Under the pieces are notes generated by a model, which was given only the letters and a program-made list of their open reading frames with translations, made no database searches and had not been told where the DNA came from. Both the position numbers and the translations under genes were made by a program. Positions 54,701-64,000 of a DNA stretch of 64,000 nucleotides are shown in pieces (the first letter of the stretch is position 1; each line of letters starts with the position of its first letter). This stretch comes from Pipra filicauda (taxonomy: Eukaryota; Chordata; Aves; Passeriformes; Pipridae), in the NCBI RefSeq assembly GCF_003945595.2, contig NW_024104096.1, positions 1,545,501 to 1,609,500 on the forward strand. The letters run 5' to 3'.

Positions 54701-57700
54701 CACCTGGATATCATGAAGGTTGGATTAGTGCATATTTTGCTCTTTTTGTTGTTATTAAGTAAGGACAAATGGATTCCTTACAAAACTTAGTAATAATTAA
54801 CGTTTTTCCTCTAATAGTATAGCAATTCAGCCCACAGTGCTTTCACCCAAGACATGGATTCAGTTCTGATTCTCTGTTGGATTGAGCCTGAATGTATCCT
54901 TACATTTGAAGCAGTGCTCTTATCTAAAATGCATAAAACTACGTTTACCTGTGAAGAATGATTATATCTGTGACCAAATAGAAGAGCGGCTTATATTTTA
55001 TAACATATTTCTGTTGTAAAATATTCCTCATTTCTGTATGTTATCCCCTGTAAACATCTCACCAAGATTTTCTGCCTTCTCTCCATTCTGTTAAATGCTT
55101 GGCAGTGTGCTGTACAGCAGATGAACTTAACCTATTCTTCCAAAGGGAAACATGGGACAAAGGACTACATGGGTGTGGGCATAGGTGCAGACCTAAAGGT
55201 ACGTGGTAGAAAGACTGACACCCTAAAAATATGTGAATTCTATTTTAGAAGATAGAAGCTCTCACAGCAAAGGAAGTACAAAGATAAAAACATGTGAGGA
55301 GGTGATGGCAGTTGGGAGTGGTACAAGAGTAGAATTTGAGTGAGAGAAGTAATGGTAGAAAACTGGGTAGTAAAATGATGCAGGAATGAGCATACATTTG
55401 GGGAACAGGAGTGGAGTTTAGGGGAAAGGTATGGAGGATTTTAGAGAATTCTGAAAAGGAAGGACAGGATGAGGGATTAGAAGCAACATGAGACCTATGC
55501 ATTATCAGACTTCAATAGCTAGGAGATAAATTAGTAGGTTATCAAACCAGCAGTCCTGAAAAGTGAGCTCTTGCTGAGGAGGTTGATGTAAAATCTCAAT
55601 CTGAGTGGAAAGGCTATAGAAATAATGCTAAGAGTATTTCCTAATGAATACATCTGGGTATTAACCTTTCTGGTTATTTGAACAGTTTTGCTCCACCTTT
55701 ACAGTAACAAGCTTAATGAGAAAATTAATTTTCACACAAGCTTTGTCACCTCTGGACAAAACAGATTAAAGCTGAAGTTGCACATTATGGCTGAACTGGT
55801 CTAGCTGGATTATTGCTGCCAAAAAGAGAATGTCTTGGCTTCTCCTTTGTGCTCATTTTGTTGCTCATCTGATCCCATGGTGAGATAATTCACCTTATTA
55901 ATCTTGCATGAAAAAAAAAAAATCTGTTTCCCTTTTTGTTTTGCCTTGTTTTGTGTTTGACTGCCAGGTTGGTTTTCTGTCAGTTTAATGACTTGGCTCA
56001 GGCCACTGCAGGATCAGAAAGGAACTCCAGAGAAGTCTGTGGCTGGGAGGGGAGTTGACAGTAGGAGAGAGCGTTGCACTAAATTCTTAAGACTGGCTCA
56101 AGCCATAACATGTAACTTTATCTTCAAAGTTCTTTCATGTATTTCTTCAGTCACACTATTCATTGGAAAAAGAAAGGATGAGAAGAATTGCAAGTATGAA
56201 AGGTACTTGTCCATGTAGAGAATGAGTCCAGCAAACAAATCTTTTGTTCAACAAAACAAGGAGTCAGCTGCCCCCAGACTTTTCTGCTACCACTATCTGT
56301 AGCCTATAATGAAGAAGCAGACAGCTGCTCTCAAAGTTTGAATGGGAACCAAACATACAGTGAGCCTCGGGAATGAATGACATCTGCGAGCACCTGTATT
56401 GTGCAGGATGCTACAGCAAATTATACCACTGTACATAATTGGTGGAAAAATAACATTAACAGTTAATTTTTTTTTTTTTTACAAAATGGATGATTTATTA
56501 AGCTTTGGTTTTGCCCGTGGCTGTTACATAAAAAGTACAAATGTAATTGCTACAAGCTGTTTATTTAGAGTCTACTGGATTGTTTATTTGAAAGTTATTT
56601 TTATAATAAATATCCAGTATGACATACAGTTAAAATTTTCCAGAACTTGAAATCCTTTGTGTTCTTCACTGTTGTATTATCTTTGTCATGTCAGGCTTTA
56701 AAACATTTAATGTCACTGGCTGTGCATGATAGAGCCTTTGTTTTACACTCACCAGAACTACTTTTACCTTGTTTGTGACTACTAAGCTAGTAAGAATGAC
56801 TTCCTGCATTTTGTAGTCTCCCTTCATCCAAAATGAGAGTAAGGCAAATAGTACTGAAATGAAAGTAACTTTGCATTTGCTTAGATTATTCAAGGATTAA
56901 TGTTGAAACAAAACACATAAAAGAAGATTTGGCCATAAAACTGACAGCATTAACTGTAATGAGAAGAGATCTGTTTAAAGGAACAGAAAGGAGCAGGACT
57001 TGAGAGAGACTAAAACAAATGGAAGGCATCACAGCATCATTGTCTCTGCTTACTGCACATTATTTTTTTTTTCTGTGCACAGTATGTACAGCTATAAGTT
57101 AGAAAAAAGGAGGCAACTAAAAACTCTTTATAGCCATCTATATCAAAGACTGGACATACACATCACCATAGATTTTTGTGTTTCATTGATGCTGGAGGTA
57201 TGAACTGGGGAGTCAGGAAGACACAAAACTAAGACGTTTCTTTGAATTTTGTTTGAAATGATTGATAGAGTGCCAAGGTTTGGAACACATTTTTCTACAG
57301 TTTGTTAAACCTCGCCTATGCTATATGTTCTAAGCATTTTTATAATGCAAGTTAACATTCAGATTTTTTTGTGCTACAGAAAATATTCCCTGCAAAAGGG
57401 GACAAACACTCTCCACAAAAACAGTGTCATTTTTAGTTTGAAGGGGAGTAGGGATGGAAATACTATTTTAAAATAAAGGATAAGAAGATTTCTGTAATAT
57501 GAAATTAGCCAATGTTTTACCTGGTCTGCAGAACTTGTGATAGATGAAGTGCTGCTTTGAGGGGAAGGGCCCAGAGAACGGTTTGCAGCTTCTGGCACTT
57601 CTAGAAAAGAGAAAGAACAACACGTATAAAAGTTTTCAAAGTATGTTTGTTATAATGTAAGAAATCAATTTGTTACAAGATCTGGAAACGCTTGACCTTT

Positions 57701-60700
57701 GATATCACTCAGGAAAGCTGTCTGCTGTAAATGGATGGGGCCTATAGAAGTGCTGGGACACTTGCCTGCCCAGAAGATTAGCCTTGCTTATGAAGAGAAA
57801 ACCAGTTTGGTTAACAATTTGTTTAATAGCCAGATCTAGACTCAGCGTATAAGAAAAAACTCCACCACCACCCAAGTGAATGAATGTAGCAATAGATAAG
57901 AAAATGCAGGAACACAATGCAAATAGCACTCAGTCCAGTGTGAGAAGTAGTCATATAGGTGAGGGAGTCATGAAAATGAATGTAGCTCAGAGATAATTTT
58001 TCACTAATTCAGTCCAACTGAATTGTTTGTATTCATGTGCAAGAAGCCCAGGCTGCTAAATAGAGAAGTAGAATTAGTAGGAAAGATTATGAAGCTTGAT
58101 TATAATTGTAATAACAAAGCATTGTAGAAAATAGTTGTTAGGGCTGAAATACAGATGTCAGAGTTAAGGAAATCAGGAGCCAAATGTTTGAGTGGTGTTG
58201 CTTAGTAATATGAGAGAAATATGGGAAATAAGTATAGATAATTGTTTTCTGGTAAAACAGAATCTTGGTCCAAGAGTATAGGTGTCTGCTATGGGTACTT
58301 CCAGTCAGAGTTAAGTGCAGATCAATGTACTAGAGAAGATGATTGTAGAAAGTTAAGTGTTACTTATTTTGTTATTATGGGAAGCCTTATTTCTCCTATG
58401 TGTTTTACTTATTGGGGAAAACAAATGCCACTAGGATTGTTAGCACTCACCTATTCCTGGACATGATGCTCTGCAGACTGCATTATCAAATCTTCACTAA
58501 TATAATTCTGACTTAGATTTCAGTTTAGAAAGGAATAAGAATGTTATAGATGAGCCCATATAGTGACCAGAGTTAAAAAATTCAGTTGGACTGGAGAGCT
58601 GAGAGACAGCTGTGTGAATTAGGTTTAAAACTTCCTTTGTAGATGCAACTGTCTGGAAGCTGCATTTCAAGTGGAGGGGAGACATTGTAAGTTCCAGTTC
58701 TCAAGGAATTAGAAACCACTTGAAGAAGGATATTCAATATTAAGAATTTTGGGGTTTTCTCTAAAGTTTTGACTGACCAGCTGCAAAAGCTACAGTTGAA
58801 AAGTAGATTGTATAAGTAAAGTAAGAACTGCCAGAAGTCAGCCCAAATTAGACTTGACAAAAGGACATTGAAATAAGTAATAAAAGATTCCCTAGCTGTG
58901 TGAAAAAGAAAAGAGAGATGGGGCTTCATGCAGTAACAATTATATTGATTTTAAAGGTAATCTAGGTACTAAACAAATAGTAGTTCTGATACAGAAATGG
59001 AAATTTCCACAATGGAAGCAAAGCTTAAATAACTTAGTACAATTGAACTGGTGGGCCCACATAATCTTTACCCCAGAAATTTCAAAAACTGGCACATGAA
59101 ATTCAGGGGTGGTAACAGTAATTTTAAATAATTTTCAAGTCAGGATGGTACCATATGATTAAAGGATACCAAAAATAATTGCTGTACCTAAAGTTGGAAA
59201 AAGTGAGCTGAGCATTACAGGCCTTTCTGTCTATTCCACAGAACAAGGCCCTAGGAGAGACTTTGAAGGAAATAACATTAAGATTTGGAGGTAAAGATAC
59301 AACTAGTAAGACAAAATCTGAAACTTACCCAAGTAGATAAAATGTTACAGCTCTTTCATAAAATAACAGAGTTCTACAAAGAGGGAATATGGCACTGTAC
59401 TTAATCTGGACTTCAGTGGAGCATCTGATACTGTGCCATATGGGGAATAAGTCCTTTTAGTAGAAAAGATAAAAGTTAGCTCTAGGCTTGTATGGGGACA
59501 AAGAAAAGATGACAGGTTATGCTGAAGGGACATTAGAGATTAGGGACCAGTTGTATGTGTGATAAAGTTGTTGCTGGACCTGACACAGAAGAAGATGATG
59601 TTAAAGAAAATTTACTAATCAGAGCATCATTTAGCACCACATGAACTCAAAGAATAGTTACACTTCAGAGAGCAGTAAGAATTTATGCTTTAAGTTGAAG
59701 CACATCAGTTGTGTGACAGGAGCAGACAAACTTAAGAGCATCAGTCAATGTCATTAAGATGAACCATTATTATACTTCCTCAGCAGAGGAGATATAATTG
59801 CAACATCCATCAGGCAAACAGTTCCAGGAAATAGATGCACTAATAGCAGCATATAAGTTTAAGCTACACCAAATGCAGATTTCTATGTACAATTCTTACC
59901 ATTTATTTACAGTGTGAAAGATACGTTGAGGCTGAACACGTGGAGAAAAGGGCTTATAGGAAGGTCAGACAAGTGTCTGCTCACAAGAGACTAGAAAAAT
60001 GCTAAATCTAATTTACACTTCTGTGCAAAGAGAGTAAATATACATATTACCTAATTTAACTGTGAACTGAAACAAAGTTCCTCTCAGAAAACAGAAGAGC
60101 TTTAGCATTTGCCATTATAAAAATATTCCCCCCCCCCCCTTCCTGTAGAGAAAGAATAAATTGGAGGCAATAATAATCCGTCTGTCTTCTAGGCAAGAGA
60201 AAACTGGAACAGCCCAGAGATGTCATATTTAGGATTCTTTTGTGGCAAGGAAGATTGATGGAATCTTTATTATGATGGGAAATGGCCCAAACTGCCTTTG
60301 GTAGAAATTTCCAGTAGTCATAGATGGAAATGAAGCACCCAATTTCCATCAATTACCCTGACATACTTCCTTAATTTTACTAGCTGAGCTAAGACCCCGG
60401 ATACTTGATCTCCTCTTTGTATGCATTACAGATATATTAATTCCAAAATAATTAATATGCATGGCATATTGAAATAATCTTAAATCAAAGATTAATTTGA
60501 AATTACAAGTTAATCACATATTAATTCAAAAACTGAATTATACTTACTTGGCAGAATTGAGAACTTTTGGAGCAGAGGTCTGAAATAAATATCAAGAGAT
60601 TACAGAAAGGTCTGAGGGGATCTACCCTGATCTGATATCATGAAAATTGTGTATTTGAAGCATGCAGTGATAGAATGTGTTCCATTTTACCCATCTGTCC

Positions 60701-63700
60701 ACTGAGAAATTAAGAGTCTGATACAGGTATTTAAAAAAATTATATCCCACTAGTACTGAAAACAAGGAATTTAAACCTGGTTTAAATCTCCATTACCTTC
60801 CTTATGAGATATTATATCCTCCCATGCTTTTTGGTGATGGCTATAGTATTTGGATGCATTCATTTGCTATGCTTTATCTTTGTGCTACTGTGAGGCTTCA
60901 GGAACCACAACTCTCAACAGAAGGCTACAGTGAAAAACAGTGCTTCCCTTTGAACCTCTCACAGCTGTGTTCAGAACAAGCAGCAGGTGCTGGTGCCCTG
61001 AAATACTCAAAAGATTATGGAAAGAGATCTTACTTCTGTGCACCACTTGGAAGGGGTGGAAGTGGAAGCTCTTGATTGGAACTTCGTCGTCGTTCTGCTG
61101 CTGTAGGTTTTTCTGTGGTTTGGTAAAACAAATGTTAGCGTCAAGATTTCTTCAGAAACATATTGTCCCAGATAAGAGAGTTCCAGCAGTTGAAGGAGGG
61201 TTTCTTTTGCTGTAACGTTTGGGAATTTTCCTCACATGGCAGCTTGCTATCGCGCTACTCTCTTTGTTAATTAGTGGCATGCCACCAAATTTCTCGGCAA
61301 ATAGCTGTGCTGTGGCTGCCTGCAGGGTCGCAGTGGGACACTTGCCTTCTGAGAGGCGAGCTGTGTGACACAGGGGGAGGACACTGGGGCAGGCTGCCTG
61401 CAAGAGCTCGGCTGGTTGGCTGCATCTCACCCTGGTGTCAGACAGCAGCTCCTGCTGAGCCTTTGCCTGGAGGAGCAGAGACGGGATGCAGTTTGTGCCT
61501 GTGCCAGGAGTCGGCTCCGTGTGAGGTGGTTCTGGCTGAGTTCTGAGTGATTCGCCTCCCTTCCCTCCTTGCCACTCAGAGGGCTATATGGCACATTTCT
61601 GGTCCATTATTGTCCTACATTACCCCGCCAGTAACCTCAATAGTTTTACTGTGACTGATTTCAGAGAACAATGATATTCAGTGCAGCTCAGGCTGGCCAG
61701 ATCCAGTCTGAAACGGCTGAAACCAAACACCCCTCAAAAAACCAGAATAAGTTGAAATGCGGTGTTATTTGTTTCATGTTTCTAATAAGAAGGAAGTTTA
61801 ATTGTGATAAATGTCAACTTTTTCACAGTAGTGGAGATAATTTACCTTCATTTGCAGTTAAGATCTCTCTGGAAGGTAAACATGGTTTCTGCAATAAAAC
61901 AGAAGGACACCAAATATTAAATGGCATGTCACTAGTACAGCAACTGTTTATGTTTTTATACTTTTTGTGAACTAGTTTACATGTAGACTTGACAACATCC
62001 TGGAGGAATTAGGAGGCAGAGACACAGCCATTCTCTGAAGAGCCTCTTAATTGTACAACCTTGAAGCTCAGGATTTTGCAAAATAGATTTGGAAAGAATC
62101 CCAGTTTGTGGGTATAAATAGACAGACAAAGTAAAATCTGGAGACGTGTTTGTTTTTTTTAAACTTCCATTGGTAAGTTTGTGGTGTAACAAATGATTCA
62201 TTCTTATCTCAGGCCCAAAAATGAAGAGTCTATCCCTTTATTGAGCTATGCTCACAAATTTCTGAACAGCTTTCTTTTTACTGAAAGTTAAACTATCAGT
62301 TTAACTCACAGTAAAAACTCAACCAACCTTCCAGTTTCAATTTTTTTTTCGTTTTGAAACAATGATAATAAACTGCCAGTTTTGAAACACTTTTCAAATT
62401 AATTTATTTGAAAATTTTAACCAGTCGTCTTACTTTCTCCCACTAGAGATTTTGCAATATTTTTATAATGATGAAATAGTTACTGAAAAACCTCTAACAA
62501 ATTTGGTAAAATCCTGCATATTTCTTGACCTGTCACTCTTACAATGAACTCATGTTCCCCATAGGCAGTCCCATGTATTTCCAGGAATACTTCTGAATGG
62601 CCTGTGTTCCCATTTATTTCTCATTTATTCAGGTCTTGCACTGTGTTTATTGTTACATCCTGGAGTATTGAATCCAAATATCCCTTTAATCAAAATACTT
62701 TCCCACTTGAGCTTTCTCACTGCTCTTAGTTCAGGTAATGGCACCCAAATATTTCTTTTCTTTATAACTCTCTTCCCCCTCATCTTTTTAGGCATTTAAG
62801 TTGTACCCAAACATATGATAAAATTAGGTTTTACAGTACATTAAAAATTTAATAAAATTATCATTTGGTTATGCAATTACAAGTCAACTTACTGGTGAAT
62901 TTACCACATTAGAAGTTTTCTTGCTGAAGATTGGAGGAAAAAGAAAACAAAAAAAGAGTATGGTTACTTGGCTGGTACATGAATTCATTTAGCAATTAAG
63001 GATCAGTTTCATTGATTCTCAGGGTGTTTCTATCTAAGATGGGATGCACTGGATAGCTGTAGGACTTAGAAACAAAAAAGAATAAGAAAAGAATTAGGGT
63101 GTCAGATGTAATGTGGGTATTTGGGAAAGGTATTTATGCAAGGAACCTGCAGTCTGTCCAGTACATAAGATGACAACTTGGGTGGGGCAGAAGAACTTTA
63201 ATGACAAACACAACTAGGCTTGCATATGCTAGTGCTGCAGTATGAGATTAAATTAAGCAAGCCAGCATCTGCCATAAGTGGCAGGCAGTGAAGGGCTACG
63301 CCACACAAACAGTATTCCTCTGGAAATAACAAAATATTAGCTTGCCTTTCTCTAGTTAGTCTCAAACAGCAATAAAAATTATTCCTGAATTCCAATTGCC
63401 ATAGGCAAGGATAGGAGTTAGCTCCTAATATACCTATTAAAGCACTCCCCATCAAAGAAGTAGTTTTATTATTTTTTACTCACAGGCCCCTTGGTAATGG
63501 AGATGGAGTTGCTCCAGGCAGAAATCTGGATTCTTGTGTGTTATTGAATCTCTGACCTAGAGATGCAAGCAACATATTAAGTACACAATATTAGCTGTAT
63601 CTGAACAGTGGATTTTCCCCACTGCCATTTTAGTGTTAATGTAATAAAAGTAAAAAATATCCATTGGTTTAATTTTTATCTTAACATATTTTCACTCTGA

Positions 63701-63882
63701 TTATACTAGAAAACAGTTCAGTAACATTTCTTGCTTGTTGCTCACCATTACAGATAAAATTTACACTGACACACTACACTGCATTCCATATTAAGGTCAC
63801 CAGTGGCATATCAATCCCTCTCATATTGCCATGTTTTCAATATGGAATACTTACTCTCATCATTATTGTTTGCTTCGTGGTC
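51613..63882 (-). CDS. BLNK: BLNK (B-cell linker, BASH/SLP-65), 3' part of the gene
   Basis: Nine minus-strand exons were placed: 63882..63855, 63556..63484, 62923..62893, 61100..61034, 60579..60548, 57600..57521, 54219..54136, 53108..52953, 51732..51613. All have GT-AG borders. Phases are continuous except between the third and fourth, where an exon is missing. The product is a proline-rich linker (TPSPLPRG, ELPLPPLP) followed by a full SH2 domain, from WYAATCDRKMAEDAL through DGSFLIRKSS and YTLVVFYNRRVYNIPIRFIE to SVAEIVENHQ and the C-terminus. It matches BLNK closely in the SH2 and loosely in the linker. BLNK is a cytoplasmic adaptor that Syk phosphorylates to recruit PLC-gamma2, Btk, Vav and Grb2 after B-cell receptor activation. 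The N-terminal leucine-zipper and tyrosine-motif exons lie past base 64000. Confidence 0.95.
52953..53108 (-). CDS. BLNK: BLNK exon, SH2 domain core
   Basis: The exon is 156 bases (52 codons, phase 0 at both ends) between TTCTTCAG and the donor GTGAGATG. It encodes DGSFLIRKSSGQDS with the invariant phosphotyrosine-binding arginine in FLIRKSS (the FLVR motif), then YTLVVFYNRRVYNIPI and FIESTRQYALGREKSGEE. Very close to mammalian BLNK. Confidence 0.98.
54136..54219 (-). CDS. BLNK: BLNK exon, start of SH2 domain
   Basis: The exon is 84 bases (28 codons), phase 0 at both ends, flanked by TCTTCTAG and GTAAG. It encodes DAGVHSKAWYAATCDRKMAE then DALYRSNK, the first strand and helix of the SH2 domain. 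The WYA start and the CDRK-AE-AL-RSNK pattern are diagnostic of BLNK. Confidence 0.97.
57521..57600 (-). CDS. BLNK: BLNK exon, linker just before SH2
   Basis: The exon is 80 bases, starting two bases into a codon and ending in phase 0, between TCTTTTCTAG and GTAAAAC. It encodes VPEAANRSLGPSPQSSTSS and ITSSADQ. Similarity to human is weak residue by residue, but the length, the Ser-rich character and the position before the WYA exon agree. Confidence 0.88.
58840..59600 (+). mobile_element. Old CR1/L3-type LINE fragment (reverse transcriptase region)
   Basis: AATCTGGACTTCAGTGGAGC then ATCTGATACTGTGCC corresponds to the CR1-clade RT motif 'L-D-F-S-K-A-F-D-T-V' (here LDFSGASDTVP). AACTTACCCAAGTAGATAAA and CTTTACCCCAGAAATTTC correspond to flanking CR1 blocks. 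GAACTGCCAGAAGTCAGCCC upstream may be its 5' part. Frames are broken by stops, so it is a dead copy antisense to BLNK. Borders are approximate. Confidence 0.65.
60128..60139 (+). repeat. C12 homopolymer
   Basis: Twelve C in a row in a BLNK intron, followed by TTCCTG. On the BLNK-sense strand it is G12. Confidence 0.95.
60548..60579 (-). CDS. BLNK: BLNK small exon (32 bases)
   Basis: Between TATTTCAG and GTAAGTA the phase predicted from both neighbours gives (A)PLLQKFSILP(K), aligned with the human linker IHQKPIPLPR. It completes the codons left open by the exons on either side (AA+A and A+AA), which makes chance unlikely despite its size. Confidence 0.85.
61034..61100 (-). CDS. BLNK: BLNK exon, proline-rich linker
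   Basis: The exon is 67 bases between CTACAG and GTAAGATC. It starts with the last two bases of a codon (xCA, probably Pro) and reads AERRRSSNQELPLPPLPSGA then Q and an open AA. It resembles the AERHRGSS ... FPPAQK part of human BLNK. LPLPPLP is a potential SH3-binding proline motif. The acceptor is followed by CAGCAG, so the exact start could shift by three or six bases without changing frame. Confidence 0.88.
61431..61466 (-). CDS. Possible additional BLNK exon (36 bases), unproven
   Basis: Between TGCTCCTCCAG and the donor GTGAGATG the minus strand reads AKAQQELLSDTR in the phase expected after exon 62923..62893. However, it also ends in phase 0, whereas one extra base is needed before exon 61100..61034. 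It therefore does not by itself solve the missing-exon problem. The frame stays open past the donor to about 61152. Confidence 0.25.
62893..62923 (-). CDS. BLNK: BLNK small exon (31 bases)
   Basis: Between AATCTTCAG and GTAAGTTG. Joined to the previous exon it reads PRG-L-KKTSNVVNSP, aligned with human PRAGKKPTTP. It starts with one base that completes CT+C and ends in phase 0. Confidence 0.82.
63484..63556 (-). CDS. BLNK: BLNK exon, proline-rich linker
   Basis: The exon is 73 bases between CATCTCTAG and GTGAGTAA. It encodes (S)QRFNNTQESRFLPGATPSP then LPRG and an open CT. TPSPLPRG aligns with APSPLPRA of human BLNK, a proline motif of the SH3-binding linker. Confidence 0.9.
63855..63882 (-). 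CDS. BLNK: BLNK small exon (28 bases)
   Basis: Between CCATTACAG and GTAAGTATT. Reading DHEANNNDE plus one base (A) that is completed by GT of the next exon to Ser. Splice sites and phase fit; the acidic/Asn-rich sequence is not conserved enough to align with confidence. Confidence 0.6.
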
Positions 63883-63935
63883 CTGTAATGGAAAAATAGG
63901 TTAGATTTGATATGAAGGAATTAAAAAAGAAATTA

Positions 63936-64000
63936 CTGTGTACAGTTTTGGGTCCTTCACTACAAGAAGGACATTGGGGTGCTGGAACATGTCCAGAGAA
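63936..64000 (+). mobile_element. CR1-type LINE, beginning of a fragment cut by the window edge
   Basis: The last 65 bases, GTGTACAGTTTTGGGTCCTT, CACTACAAGAAGGACATTGG then GGTGCTGGAACATGTCCAGA, follow the CR1 block 'gtgtccagttctgggctcctcagtacaagaaggacattgaggtgctggagcgtgtccagag' almost base for base. This copy is younger than the other CR1 pieces in the window. It continues beyond base 64000 and lies in an intron of BLNK, antisense to it. Confidence 0.85.

Larger units (their letters stand above)
51733..57520 (-). other. BLNK: BLNK introns between the SH2 exons
   Basis: Introns 51733-52952, 53109-54135 and 54220-57520 hold no recognisable exon, RNA gene or complete transposon. Short CT-rich DNA lies at about 53310-53330, an A-run at 55911-55922 and a T-run at about 56467-56480. 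Confidence 0.7.
57601..60547 (-). other. BLNK: BLNK intron carrying a LINE fragment
   Basis: About 2.9 kb intron. An old CR1/L3-type LINE fragment (listed separately) is inserted on the plus strand, antisense to BLNK. A C12 run (G12 in the BLNK transcript) lies at 60128-60139. Confidence 0.7.
60580..63854 (-). other. BLNK: BLNK introns in the linker region
   Basis: Introns 60580-61033, 61101-62892, 62924-63483 and 63557-63854. The 61101-62892 interval must contain at least one unlocated coding exon with a length of 3n+1. A tiny exon-like piece AG|AGAGATC...GAAG|GTAAAT at about 61857-61879 has a stop in the needed phase. Otherwise only AT-rich intronic DNA is seen. Confidence 0.6.

Noticed and set aside
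61152..61430. Minus-strand open frame starting MRCSQPAELL as the missing BLNK exon
   Set aside because: It is in the right entry phase but lacks a good donor in the phase needed to join the next exon, and it does not resemble the known linker.
61857..61879. Exon-like 23-base piece with AG and GTAAAT borders inside the BLNK interval with the missing exon
   Set aside because: In the required phase it contains a TGA stop, and its length (3n+2) does not restore the frame.
1..64000. CRISPR arrays, operons, riboswitches, bacterial or phage genes
   Set aside because: None seen; the window is plainly vertebrate nuclear DNA with GT-AG introns, CpG islands and LINE fragments.

Overview
This is vertebrate nuclear DNA, most likely from a bird. 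Three split genes with GT-AG introns are recognisable. The interspersed repeats are mainly decayed CR1-type LINE pieces, with one MIR-like SINE and one LTR-like segment, and no Alu/B1-type SINEs or L1. Introns and gene spacing are compact. Species cannot be fixed from the sequence, and a crocodilian or turtle is not strictly excluded.

Left edge (1 to about 5.5 kb): the 5' part of CCNJ (cyclin J) on the minus strand. Coding exons 1, 2 and the first 28 bases of exon 3 are present; the rest lies beyond base 1. Its CpG island (about 4.1-5.5 kb) carries three CCAAT boxes in tandem, followed on the plus strand by a TATA-like box and a splice-donor-like site, so a divergent transcript is possible.

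Middle (about 5.5-37.4 kb): a gene desert in which I find no convincing coding exon. It holds CR1 fragments (6.8, 9.7-10.2, 24.4-24.9 kb), a GC-rich block at 18.5-19.2 kb with a duplicated kappaB-like motif, a MIR-like SINE at 28.7 kb, an LTR-like promoter/poly(A) unit at 30.1-30.6 kb, and several perfect short inverted repeats.

Right-centre (about 37.5-47.6 kb): ZNF518A on the plus strand. A CpG-island promoter and non-coding 5' region are separated by an intron of about 3.6 kb from one very large coding exon (1555 codons, seven C2H2 zinc fingers). The 3' UTR carries several poly(A) signals.

Right edge (about 51.0-64.0 kb): the 3' two-thirds of BLNK (B-cell linker, also called BASH/SLP-65) on the minus strand, tail-to-tail with ZNF518A. 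Nine coding exons were placed by splice sites, reading phase and similarity. They give the proline-rich linker and the complete C-terminal SH2 domain. One exon with a length of 3n+1 is implied by the phases but was not found. The 5' exons of BLNK lie beyond base 64000.

The neighbourhood CCNJ-ZNF518A-BLNK matches the gene content of human 10q24, but CCNJ points away from ZNF518A here, whereas I recall the two as co-oriented in human. The genes do not form a pathway: CCNJ is a cyclin, ZNF518A a nuclear zinc-finger protein linked to repressive chromatin, and BLNK a cytoplasmic adaptor of B-cell receptor signalling. I found no wholly new biological system; the findings are regulatory, structural and evolutionary leads.
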